Part shown: positions 51,890 to 59,849 of the stretch, piece after piece
Layout: each line of letters starts with the position of its first letter
Position numbering within the stretch: the stretch's first letter is position 1
NCBI RefSeq assembly: GCF_029105185.1
Contig: NZ_JAFMZK010000001.1
Location: 434,001-498,000 of the forward strand
DNA length: 64,000 bases
Direction: 5' to 3'
Source of the DNA: Aliiroseovarius sp. Z3
Lineage (GTDB): Bacteria; Pseudomonadota; Alphaproteobacteria; Rhodobacterales; Rhodobacteraceae
Made by a program: the position numbers and the translations under genes
The notes under the pieces: model-generated
The model's input: only the letters and a program-made list of their open reading frames with translations
Told to the model about the DNA's origin: nothing
Database searches by the model: none

Positions 51890-52771
51890 ATGAAACGGAT
51901 CATCCTGATATTATTCATTGTTGGATGTGTGGTCGCCACCATTGGGCTGGTGATCACGCGTCCGCAACGCGTATCGGCCGAGACCCTGGCCGGTTTCACG
52001 CCGGACGCGGATCGGGGCAAGCTGGTATATGCCGCGATGGGCTGTGCCAGCTGCCATATGGCACCGGGTTCTGATGATCAGACCCGCCTTCCAGGCGGCA
52101 AAGCCTTCCTGACCGATTTTGGCACGTTCTATGCGCCCAACATCTCCTCTGACCCGGAACATGGCATCGGCGACTGGACGGATGAACAGATTGCCACTGC
52201 GGTGCTCCGGGGCACCTCACCCGACAATCAGCACTATTTTCCGGTCTTTCCCTATGGGTCGTATGTGCGTGCCAACCCGTCCGATGTGGTTGACCTGATT
52301 GCGCATCTGCGAACGCTTGAACCTGATCAGACCCCCAGTCGAGCGCATGATGTAGGGTTTCCCTTCAATATCCGCGCCAGCCTTGGGGGGTGGAAACTGC
52401 TGTTCACTGACCCAGACTGGATCGTCACCCAAGACCTGACCGAACAGGAAGAGCGTGGCCGGTTGCTTGTCGAGGCGATGGGCCATTGCGGCGAATGCCA
52501 TACGCCAAGAAACATCTTTGGCGGGATGAAAACCGACGAATGGCTGGCAGGTGCGGCAATCCCCGGCAAAAAGGGCCGCACGCCTGATCTGCGCGCGCCA
52601 TCGTTAGAGTGGAGCGCCGCCGACATCGTGGCTTATCTGAAAACCGGCCTGACCCCGGAATACGACTCTGCCGGGGGCGAAATGGTCGACGTGATCGCGA
52701 ACACCAGCCAATTGCCGGACAGTGATCTTTCCGCCATCGCGGCCTATCTGCTCCTGATTGGTGCCAGTTAG
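51890..52771 (+). CDS. Membrane-anchored diheme cytochrome c
   Basis: A 293-residue protein with an N-terminal membrane anchor (~4-24) and two class I cytochrome c domains: CASCH (~52-56) with a later Met ligand, and CGECH (~200-204). It resembles the cytochrome subunits of periplasmic dehydrogenases (nicotinate or alcohol dehydrogenase type). Its neighbour, cytochrome c', suggests electron transfer to or from it. The last bases overlap a possible decayed minus-strand gene. Confidence 0.88.
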   Translation: MKRIILILFIVGCVVATIGLVITRPQRVSAETLAGFTPDADRGKLVYAAMGCASCHMAPGSDDQTRLPGGKAFLTDFGTFYAPNISSDPEHGIGDWTDEQIATAVLRGTSPDNQHYFPVFPYGSYVRANPSDVVDLIAHLRTLEPDQTPSRAHDVGFPFNIRASLGGWKLLFTDPDWIVTQDLTEQEERGRLLVEAMGHCGECHTPRNIFGGMKTDEWLAGAAIPGKKGRTPDLRAPSLEWSAADIVAYLKTGLTPEYDSAGGEMVDVIANTSQLPDSDLSAIAAYLLLIGAS

Positions 52772-53013
52772 GCATCCAGTGTCTTTTCCACCGCCCCAGC
52801 GATGTCATCATCCGACCCGCGCCACCTGTTAACCGGGCAAGGATCTGATCCCCGAGCAATCTCAGCACATGTTCGCCTGCCCGATGCGATGGTGCGATTC
52901 GCCTTCTCGCGCATCACCCGTTGCGCTGGAACCTGTCGATTCAATGCAGCAAGCAGGCAAGCGCCCTTTCGCGGAATATTCGCTGGTGGTGGGAAACCAC
53001 TGCCCCAATCTCA
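52768..53013 (-). pseudogene. Possible small or decayed gene
   Basis: A minus-strand frame from GTG 53013 to TAA 52768 encodes 81 residues. It includes a basic middle (RVMREKANRTIASGRR) and a natural-looking C-terminus (GSDDDIAGAVEKTLDA), and ends convergently within the diheme cytochrome's last codons. A TGA precedes the frame and no good ribosome site is seen, so it could be the remaining C-terminal part of a lost gene. Third-position G+C is only moderate. No family was recognised. The region up to 53205 holds nothing else convincing. Confidence 0.3.
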
Positions 53014-53205
53014 CTCATCGCCGGTAAATATTGGGGGGTGCAAGGCAGTCTGCATTGATATCGCCACTCGGTCGTCTTCTTTGTTCAATAGACCGAGCAG
53101 CACCTTAGCGGGTCAGAGCAGACGCGGTGCGGCGAAACAAACCCGCGTGCAATACACAGAACTCGAAATGCGAACAGAGCTTGAGATGAGCGCAATCGTC
53201 AGACG

Positions 53206-54213
53206 CTACGCCTCTTGCCGGGACAGGCGGTATTCAGGGCGAAAGATCGTCTGGCAAGCGCGGCCCCTATCCTTCGACATGTAAAGCGCAAAGTCGGCAT
53301 CGGATACCAGCTGCTCCGCCGTGATACTGTCATAATCGGTGCTGCGGGCAATACCGATGCTGGCTGAAATCTGGCAGGTCTTACCGTCGAAGGGGATGGG
53401 GCGCTCAAGCCGTGCAATGATGCGCAACGCAATACTTTTTAGCATGTCGGCCTCGGTCAAACGATTGAACAATAAAACAAATTCGTCACCACCCACCCGT
53501 GCTACCATATCTGAATCCCGCGTCTCGTCCCGCAGAATGCTGGCCACTTCGCGCAATACCGCGTCTCCGGCCGCATGCCCTTGGGTGTCATTGACCGCTT
53601 TGAAAAAATCCAGATCAATATGCATCAGCGAAAACACCCCGCCACGGGCAATCTGCCGATCGAGGTTGATGTCAAAGGCGCGGCGGTTTTGCAGGCCGGT
53701 CAATCCGTCGGTCATCGCCTCAACCTGCGCTTCTGCCTTTTCATCGTGCAGGCGATGGGCAAGCTGGGTGGTGGCTTCCATCGCCGCCGTCTTCGCCTCC
53801 ATCAGATAAAGCATTTCGACGGTCAGATCGGTCGGTGCAAAATCAGATCCGGCAAGTTTATAGCGCGCGACGGCATCGACCACGGAATAGCCGAATGATA
53901 GATTCATGAGCACCTGATCGCCACCCGGCAGGACCGCAACGGCGCCCACCATCGTCGTGCCTGACCCGTCCTTCAGACGTAGATAGACCTTCGCATCGCC
54001 CATCGCCCGCACATCATCCATCGACCGCACGATACGGGGGCGCCGCAGTTCGAACAGGGAAAACGCGCTGCGACCGACAAGTGGCGCGCCGAACACTTTT
54101 TCAATGGTAGGGCCAGCATGGCTGATCCTTGCCGCACCATCCAAAACCAGATGCATTGGCATCATCTGATCCAGAGTATGCGGTGCAATTGGTATTGTCT
54201 GAGCGGACATCAC
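53206..54213 (-). CDS. GGDEF diguanylate cyclase with PAS/HNOBA-like sensor
   Basis: A 335-residue cytoplasmic enzyme. Residues ~15-125 look like a PAS/HNOBA-type sensory domain, followed by a coiled coil (~130-165) and a GGDEF domain with the intact VGGDEFVLLF (241-245) and an I-site RDSD (232-235) placed five residues upstream. It should make cyclic di-GMP and be product-inhibited. It starts within the end of the H-NOX-like gene (four-base overlap), so the two form a sensor-enzyme pair. Confidence 0.88.
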   Translation of the reverse strand: MMSAQTIPIAPHTLDQMMPMHLVLDGAARISHAGPTIEKVFGAPLVGRSAFSLFELRRPRIVRSMDDVRAMGDAKVYLRLKDGSGTTMVGAVAVLPGGDQVLMNLSFGYSVVDAVARYKLAGSDFAPTDLTVEMLYLMEAKTAAMEATTQLAHRLHDEKAEAQVEAMTDGLTGLQNRRAFDINLDRQIARGGVFSLMHIDLDFFKAVNDTQGHAAGDAVLREVASILRDETRDSDMVARVGGDEFVLLFNRLTEADMLKSIALRIIARLERPIPFDGKTCQISASIGIARSTDYDSITAEQLVSDADFALYMSKDRGRACQTIFRPEYRLSRQEA

Positions 54214-54806
54214 GACACCCCGCCTGCTGCAAGATGAAAAGCGCGCCCTGTGCCGTGACGCATTTCCAGCAACCTGATCGAAATGGTCTCGTCCTGACCC
54301 TCACGACCAAGATGTTCCAGATAGGCCAGTGCACCATAATCATCCGCCAGCGCCCGCAGGATTCCCAGAAGTATGAAACCCACGCCGTCCGAGACATTGT
54401 AACAGGTGATCCGAAACTCCTCAGCCGAGACAGCGTCCAGTTCAATTGTAGGCAGATCCAGATCCGGAACAGCAAGTTGCGCCCGGCCACTCAGGTCTTC
54501 AAGCGAGTGGAGGAAATCGGTGTAATCCACCCCCCCAAATCGCAACAACCGCCGCACACGCTCGACCCGTTCGTCGGTCACGAGGAAGGTGCCAAAGTCT
54601 TCCAGCAAGGTATCGGCTGGCTTGCCCAACTGACGGGCAGCCGCTGAGATCAAACGGTTCGCCAGATCGACGTCATATCGAAACAACGGTTCGAAACTGT
54701 CATAGCCAAGGTCAAGGTCGCCCATGATGGAACGCCAGCGACCGGCCCCATAGGTATAGATAAGGAACCCTTCGAAACACCAGAATATCAAACCATGAAT
54801 CGTCAT
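54210..54806 (-). CDS. H-NOX-like (haem NO-binding domain) protein
   Basis: A 198-residue protein with the H-NOX length and fold pattern (MTIHGLIFWCFEGFL, LLEDFGTFLV, VRRLLRFGG and a C-terminal ISIRLLEMRHG strand). In the segment where the haem-ligating His normally sits (LDxLH), this protein reads FLHSLEDLS, with Ser106 at the usual position and His100 six residues earlier. The canonical YxSxR is replaced by YNVSD (136-140). It therefore may bind haem differently or not at all. The partner is the downstream GGDEF enzyme with an HNOBA-like domain (four-base overlap). Confidence 0.82.
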   Translation of the reverse strand: MTIHGLIFWCFEGFLIYTYGAGRWRSIMGDLDLGYDSFEPLFRYDVDLANRLISAAARQLGKPADTLLEDFGTFLVTDERVERVRRLLRFGGVDYTDFLHSLEDLSGRAQLAVPDLDLPTIELDAVSAEEFRITCYNVSDGVGFILLGILRALADDYGALAYLEHLGREGQDETISIRLLEMRHGTGRAFHLAAGGVS

Positions 54807-54878
54807 TTCACACTCGTTTCTGAACCGAGGTTAGCAGCCGAGTGTAAACAAAACTGAAACAGCCGATTGGGCAGGAAG

Positions 54879-55574
54879 CTATCCAGACGCCCCATCCAAC
54901 CATGTCGGGATGTGCCCGATATCATCCAATACGACGTCTGCAAATGGAGCAAGCTGATCCTCGGTCGCCAGCCCGGTCAGAACAGCGATGGTTTTCATTC
55001 CGGCCGCACGTCCGGCATGCAGGTCATGCAGGCTATCGCCCACCATCGCCACGCGATCCGGTGCAAGGCCTGTTGCCGTCGCGAAGGCCAGGCACGGTCC
55101 CGGCTCTGGCTTCACGCCATGGCCGCTGTCATAGCCTGAGATGAAGTCGAACAGACCGGTCACACCTGCTGCATCCAGATGCGCCCGCGCAGGACGTTCC
55201 GCATCATTGGTGGCGACACCGATTTTCAGCCCGCGCTGGCGCAGTGTCTGAAGATACGGGACCAGAGCAACCGCTTCGACCTGCGGCGCAACGGCGGCCT
55301 CCTCGTTAAGAATGGTTTCCAGCGCGTCGTCGGAATAGGCGACATGTCGCCGAAGCTCTTGCACAACCTCAAACGGGGTGCCGGCAATCACAACGCTGTT
55401 GCGCTCAAAGCTTTTCGTATCGAGATCATAGCCGATGTCCAAGCCGATCACGCGGGCGCGGTCCAGATCGCCATCCGTCAGACGCATCAGCACCGCATGT
55501 GCCCAACTTTCCCATGTAGCCTCGAACAGGAACAACGTTCCGTCCTTATCAAAAAGCAACGCATCAATGGACAT
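54879..55574 (-). CDS. HAD family hydrolase (phosphoglycolate phosphatase-like)
   Basis: A 231-residue haloacid dehalogenase-type phosphatase. It has motif I FDKDGTLF (nucleophile Asp10, acid Asp12), motif II Thr in GVATND, and motif IV VAMVGDSLHDLHAGR. The cap is helical (C1 type), as in Gph/phosphatases acting on small sugar phosphates. The substrate is unproven. It lies between the H-NOX-like gene (73-bp gap) and DUF3572, in the same direction. Confidence 0.9.
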   Translation of the reverse strand: MSIDALLFDKDGTLFLFEATWESWAHAVLMRLTDGDLDRARVIGLDIGYDLDTKSFERNSVVIAGTPFEVVQELRRHVAYSDDALETILNEEAAVAPQVEAVALVPYLQTLRQRGLKIGVATNDAERPARAHLDAAGVTGLFDFISGYDSGHGVKPEPGPCLAFATATGLAPDRVAMVGDSLHDLHAGRAAGMKTIAVLTGLATEDQLAPFADVVLDDIGHIPTWLDGASG

Positions 55575-55625
55575 ATGGCCTCTCTCGGGGAATCCCTAAA
55601 ATATTGGAAAGTTTACGTTTCTGGT

Positions 55626-55904
55626 TCAGGTCCAATGGGTTTGCGCCCCACCGGGCAGCATCTGGCGGGCAATTGCCAGCTGGTCATAGGGCAGGTTCAG
55701 CGCATCACAAACCCGGATGACCCAAGCATCATCCATCAGCAGGAAATCCAGCACCGACCCCAAAAACGCAGCTTCTCCGGCGCCTGCCCTTAAGGCATCC
55801 TGATCAACACCGGTTGCCCCCATGAAGACCGGTAGCAAATCCTCGTCCGCGACCAGCCATCCCAGCGCCTTCAGCGCGGTGGTTTCGGCATTTTCCGGTG
55901 ACAT
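55626..55904 (-). CDS. DUF3572 family protein
   Basis: The ATG at 55904 follows AAGGAGG and gives 92 residues. The sequence MSPENAETTALKALGWLVADEDLLPVFMGATG is the core of DUF3572, a small alphaproteobacterial family that I recall beside pleD-type genes. It is all helical and soluble. The function is unknown. It diverges from the PleD-like gene across 100 bp. Confidence 0.88.
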   Translation of the reverse strand: MSPENAETTALKALGWLVADEDLLPVFMGATGVDQDALRAGAGEAAFLGSVLDFLLMDDAWVIRVCDALNLPYDQLAIARQMLPGGAQTHWT

Positions 55905-56004
55905 CCTTACCCTCCTTAACGATTGGAAAGGTTTTCTTAACCAATCTGGCAGCAATATGAACAGACCTTAAACCTGGGCACAATGACAAGGGCGAATTGA
56001 CGAT

Positions 56005-57390
56005 ATGAGTGAGAGAATCCTGATAGCGGATGACCTTGCGACCAATCGCATCGTTTTGAAGGTCAAACTGACCGTCGCCTGTTACGACGTGATACAGAGC
56101 GACCGCTGCGACGAGGTCGCTGCCCTGGCCCGTGACGCTCAGCCTGATCTTATCATTCTTGGACGCGGGCGCACCGATTGTAGCCTGTCCACCTGTCGCG
56201 AACTCAAGGCAGACCCCGTACTTGGCTTGATTCCGATCATCATGGTTTCGGACCAGGACGACCAACATGCTCGGCTGGAGGCGATCATGGCCGGAGCGGA
56301 TGATGTGTTTTCCAAACCCCTGAACGAAGCCACGCTGATGGCCATGGTACGCAATCTGATCCGGGCGCGCGGGACTGATAACGAGGTTATGCGCCGACGC
56401 GAGTTGTCGCGCGATTTCGGATGCGCCGAAGCCCCCGCTTTGTTCGCGCGTCATGCGCGGGTTGCCTTGATCGCGCCGGATGCCGAAACGGGTGTTTACT
56501 GGCGGATGCACCTTGCGACCGAGATCCGGCACCGCATTGATATCATGACACATTCACAAGCGCTTGAGGATATCGGCACCATCGGCAATGTCCCTGATGC
56601 TTTCATCATCGCCTCGACGCTTGGCGAAACGTCTGATGGCCTGCGACTGGTCAGCGAACTAAGGTCGCGCCAGACAACGCGCCATTCGGTTATCGTCGTG
56701 CAGGATTGCGGCGAAACCCCATCGCCCAGCTCGATGGCCCTTGATCTGGGGGCAAATGCTGTCCTTCGGCCCGGTTTCGATGCGCGTGAGCTGGCATTGC
56801 GCCTGACGCGATTGTTGGCGCGGAAATTCGAAGGCGACGATCTGCGCAAAAGTTTTGATGCCAATCTGGCCTTGGCGTTACGCGACCCGCTGACCGGGCT
56901 GCACAATCGGCGGTTTGCCCAAAGCTATCTGGACCGGCTAGAGCGCGAAGCACAGGTGAAAAACCAACCCTTTGCCATCATGGTGCTGGACCTTGATCGG
57001 TTCAAATCCATCAATGATACGTTCGGCCACCCGGTCGGCGATGAGGTTCTGGTCGAGGTTTCAAACCGGCTGAAGGCAAATTTACGCGATATGGATCTGC
57101 TGGCCCGCTATGGCGGAGAAGAGTTTTTAATCGCCCTGCCCGGTGTCGGTCGAAAACAGGCTCAGGCGATGGCCGAACGGCTCAGACGTGCGGTAGGAGA
57201 TTTCCCGGTCGCCCGCAGCGAATTCACGGACGGCATCAACGTGACACTGTCTATCGGTGTCGCGGTTTCGGGCGACACGCCGAAAAACGCGCGCTCGGCA
57301 CATGAATTGTTGCAGTTCGCTGATCAGGCGCTGTACCGCGCCAAATCAGACGGTCGCAATCAGGTCACTTTCGTATCCGACGCGGCCTGA
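56005..57390 (+). CDS. pleD: PleD-like diguanylate cyclase with degenerate receivers
   Basis: A 461-residue REC-REC-GGDEF protein of PleD layout. REC1 keeps the acidic pair (ADD, 8-10) and Lys104, but the phospho-acceptor position is Gly53 (LIILGRGRTD). REC2 (~151-270) also lacks an obvious acceptor (DAFIIAST). The GGDEF domain has an active RYGGEEF (370-374) and an I-site RDMD (361-364). In Caulobacter PleD is turned on by phosphorylation of REC1. Here control must differ, perhaps through dimerisation by a partner. It is divergent from DUF3572. Confidence 0.88.
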   Translation: MSERILIADDLATNRIVLKVKLTVACYDVIQSDRCDEVAALARDAQPDLIILGRGRTDCSLSTCRELKADPVLGLIPIIMVSDQDDQHARLEAIMAGADDVFSKPLNEATLMAMVRNLIRARGTDNEVMRRRELSRDFGCAEAPALFARHARVALIAPDAETGVYWRMHLATEIRHRIDIMTHSQALEDIGTIGNVPDAFIIASTLGETSDGLRLVSELRSRQTTRHSVIVVQDCGETPSPSSMALDLGANAVLRPGFDARELALRLTRLLARKFEGDDLRKSFDANLALALRDPLTGLHNRRFAQSYLDRLEREAQVKNQPFAIMVLDLDRFKSINDTFGHPVGDEVLVEVSNRLKANLRDMDLLARYGGEEFLIALPGVGRKQAQAMAERLRRAVGDFPVARSEFTDGINVTLSIGVAVSGDTPKNARSAHELLQFADQALYRAKSDGRNQVTFVSDAA

Positions 57391-57439
57391 ACATCCCCTC
57401 AGTGATCTGGTGCTTGAAGCTGGTGACGGAAAACTTTGA

Positions 57440-57952
57440 TCAGCGCGCGCGCTTACGCACGGATTTTTCGATCCGGTCCGCAAACTCGTGACGTTCCGAC
57501 ATGCTCATCCGCCCGATCCGTTCAACCAGCACGGTGCGGGCAAGCTCGCCACGTTGGCGCATCCGCTCGGATTGCTGGGACATGTTCGACAACAGTGCCT
57601 CGGGATCGAACGGGTCAGCGCGAAGGGCTGACAGCATGGCTTGAAACTCGCTCTCCAACCGCTTGCGGTTTTCGGCAAAGGATCCGCTGCGATCCCGAAG
57701 AATCTTGCCGATTTCGCGACGATCAGCCCGGTCCAGCGCCCCTGCCAAAGGCGCAAAGCCCAAATCGCGGATCGCACCGCGATTGGGGCCACGGGGATCG
57801 AACCCGTGATCGCGATGACCGCCCAACTTGGCACCGATCACCAGCCCAAGAACCAACAGGTTAAGTGTCAACGACACCACCAACAGAACGCGCATCCATT
57901 TTCGGCGCCCGGTGCCAGACTGGTCGGTAGGTGGTAAAGTGGGTGTGGTCAT
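57440..57952 (-). CDS. Periplasmic heavy-metal-sensor-like protein
   Basis: A 170-residue protein with a short cytosolic N-terminus, one membrane helix (~21-41, MRVLLVVSLTLNLLVLGLVIGA) and a long helical periplasmic part rich in Arg, Glu and Met (MSQQSERMRQRGE, RIGRMSMSERHEF), like CnrX/ZraP-type metal sensors. HRDH and Met clusters could bind metal. It overlaps the anti-sigma candidate by four bases and belongs to the ECF module. Confidence 0.78.
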   Translation of the reverse strand: MTTPTLPPTDQSGTGRRKWMRVLLVVSLTLNLLVLGLVIGAKLGGHRDHGFDPRGPNRGAIRDLGFAPLAGALDRADRREIGKILRDRSGSFAENRKRLESEFQAMLSALRADPFDPEALLSNMSQQSERMRQRGELARTVLVERIGRMSMSERHEFADRIEKSVRKRAR

Positions 57953-58389
57953 CCCTCATCCTCCATGAAAACGTCGGTGCCCAAATAGCTTGGGGCAAAA
58001 TCCTCCAGCACATAGGTTTGCGCGGAGGTGGAATAATCACCACTCAGGACCAATCCGCCAGACATCGCCTCAAGCTGGGCAGGAGAGACAAACCCAATCC
58101 ACACCCCGGCAATTGTCGCGGTCGCCATACCCGCCAGCGCAGGCCACCCGCCCATGCTTGCCCTGAGATCGGCCCAGAACCCGCGCCTTTGGCGCCGGTC
58201 TTTTCCCTGCACAAGCGATTTGTCTTTCAATGAGCTTGGCGAGGCATCCCGTCCAGCTTGTTCGGTTGCGGCATCGTCAAGAATAGCAGCCATCAATGCG
58301 TCAGACGGTGTAGCCGTGTCGTTTCGGGCCGCATTGAAAAACGCTTCCAGCTCGTGATCATCCAGCATGTTTTTGTCAGTCTTTGCCAT
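57949..58389 (-). CDS. Anti-sigma factor candidate
   Basis: A 146-residue protein with a cytosolic N-terminal ~75 residues (LDDHELEAFFNAARNDTATPSDALMAAILDD), one membrane helix (~83-103, GMATATIAGVWIGFVS) and a short periplasmic tail. This is the layout of single-pass anti-sigma factors such as CnrY. It overlaps the ECF gene by 14 bases and the metal-sensor-like gene by four. Direct homology to a named family was not established. Confidence 0.7.
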   Translation of the reverse strand: MAKTDKNMLDDHELEAFFNAARNDTATPSDALMAAILDDAATEQAGRDASPSSLKDKSLVQGKDRRQRRGFWADLRASMGGWPALAGMATATIAGVWIGFVSPAQLEAMSGGLVLSGDYSTSAQTYVLEDFAPSYLGTDVFMEDEG

Positions 58390-58963
58390 ATCCCAACTCC
58401 TCTCGCTGTCCCGCCAGGGCCTGCGCCAGCGCTCTTTTTCCCCGTGCCGTCAGGCTTTCAACCGCCTCGACACTGATATCCATGATCTGCGCAATGTCGG
58501 GGTTGGTCTCCCCTTCGATATGGCGCAGCGTCACGGCGATCCGTTGCCGCTCCGGCAAACTGCTCAGCGCGGCTTGCAGGGCGGCGGCGCGGTCCGCCTG
58601 GATCATCCGATCGACCGCAGCGGGCGTATCGTCTTCCGGTTCCTCAATCGCGTCGATGTCGACAGTGCGCCGCTTGCGCAGCCGGTCCGTACACAGGTTA
58701 GACACAACCCGGAACAGCCATGTCGATACTTTCGCCTCGCCTGTCCGCCAGTCGGGGGCGATCTTCCACAGACGCAGCATCGCCTCTTGCGTCACATCTT
58801 CAGCCTCGGCGCGATCACCGCCCAACAGACGCGCAGCAAACCCCAAGATCCGCGGGGCAAGGCGGCGGGTCAGAAGCTCTGCCGCCACCGGATCACCATT
58901 CCCGTACAAGACGAGAAGCGCGTCATCCGATGCGTCAGCATACGCGTCCAAAGCCATTTCCAT
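58376..58963 (-). CDS. ECF-type RNA polymerase sigma factor
   Basis: A 195-residue sigma factor with only regions 2 and 4. Region 2 runs ~20-95 (RAEAEDVTQEAMLRLWKIAPDW and STWLFRVVSNLCTDRLRKR), and region 4 runs ~135-190 (LPERQRIAVTLRHIEGETNPDIAQIMDISVEAVESLTARGKRAL). It would be held by the adjacent membrane anti-sigma until a periplasmic signal frees it. It is downstream of the EF-hand protein gene, with the hairpin at 59010-59030 between them. Confidence 0.93.
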   Translation of the reverse strand: MEMALDAYADASDDALLVLYGNGDPVAAELLTRRLAPRILGFAARLLGGDRAEAEDVTQEAMLRLWKIAPDWRTGEAKVSTWLFRVVSNLCTDRLRKRRTVDIDAIEEPEDDTPAAVDRMIQADRAAALQAALSSLPERQRIAVTLRHIEGETNPDIAQIMDISVEAVESLTARGKRALAQALAGQREELGYGKD

Positions 58964-59009
58964 TCGTCCTGCCTAGCCCCAATACCCGCAGGTGACAACG
59001 GGCGGGTCC

Positions 59010-59030
59010 GCCCCCGCAACACGCGGGGGC
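59010..59030. terminator. Hairpin between the EF-hand gene and the ECF sigma gene
   Basis: GCCCCCGC / GCGGGGGC form a perfect 8-bp stem with a 5-nt loop 10 bp beyond the EF-hand gene's stop codon. The T-run is on the plus-strand side (CCTTTTTT), so on the minus strand it is a hairpin without a U-tract. It may attenuate or stabilise the transcript rather than end it. Confidence 0.5.
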
Positions 59031-59039
59031 ACACCTTTT

Positions 59040-59654
59040 TTACCCGCCTTGGCGTTTGCCGTGGCCGCCTTTGCCATGCCCGCCTTGGCCATGCCCACGT
59101 TTCCCATGTCCGCGCAAGAAGGCTTCCTTTTGCGCCTCGTCGAACTCGGCCTGCGAAATCGCGTTGTCATCATCGGTGTCGAACCGGTCGATCATGCGAT
59201 CCAGCCGCACCTGATCCGGGGTCATTTCATCAAGGCTCAGGGTGCCATTGCCGTTGCTGTCACGCTTGGCAATCATCTTTTCAACCATCCAGCCCATCTG
59301 TTTTTCCGACAGTGGCTTGGATCGCTTCTGTTGATCACCCGATGCCGCCTGACGCTCGGCCATTTTCGCGCTGCGATGTGCCTGCAGCTCTTCGACGGTA
59401 AGCTCTCCGTTCCCGTCGGTATCGGCCGACGTAAAACGTGCCTGTGCGTTGGCCTGCAGGTCTTCGACGGTGAGCTGGCCATTGGCATCAGCATCCAGAT
59501 CGGCAAACTCCATCTGCATGAACCCGCCGTGTGGGCCATCCATTCCGCGACCGTCTTTCCCACCAAAAGCCATAACCGCGGTCCCGCCAAGCGCCACGGA
59601 GGCACCCAGCACCAAAGCAATTGCGGTTGCAGTCTGTTTTCTTGTCAATGTCAT
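59040..59654 (-). CDS. Exported EF-hand protein with Gly/His-rich tail
   Basis: The ATG at 59654 follows AAGGAA and gives 204 residues. It has a Sec signal (~1-30, ending AVMA). There are four EF-hand loops: DLDADANGQLTVEDL, DTDGNGELTVEEL, DSNGNGTLSLDEM and DTDDDNAISQAEF. The tail repeats GHGKRGHGQGGHGKGGHG, likely a Ni/Cu/Zn-binding site. It is predicted to bind Ca2+ in the periplasm and is the first gene of the ECF module, either its target or its ligand buffer. Confidence 0.88.
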   Translation of the reverse strand: MTLTRKQTATAIALVLGASVALGGTAVMAFGGKDGRGMDGPHGGFMQMEFADLDADANGQLTVEDLQANAQARFTSADTDGNGELTVEELQAHRSAKMAERQAASGDQQKRSKPLSEKQMGWMVEKMIAKRDSNGNGTLSLDEMTPDQVRLDRMIDRFDTDDDNAISQAEFDEAQKEAFLRGHGKRGHGQGGHGKGGHGKRQGG

Positions 59655-59849
59655 GGTATATTCCTTTTCCTTGCCTGTTCTCACCGGGCATTTCTAACCG
59701 GCGACATATCCATTGAACGCTGCTGGGTTGTGTTTCCGTCGCATGTCGGCGAAATAAATCGCGACATCCCGCCGCAAGACCAAATTCGCTGCATGATTTT
59801 CCGTGCGTCATTCCTTAGAATGGGTTGGTGCGCGACAAAGGACGATTGA

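Noticed and set aside
55921-55946. Inverted repeat GATTGG...CCAATC between DUF3572 and the pleD-like gene
   Set aside because: Only 6-bp arms with a 14-nt spacer and no known consensus. It is too weak to list as an operator.
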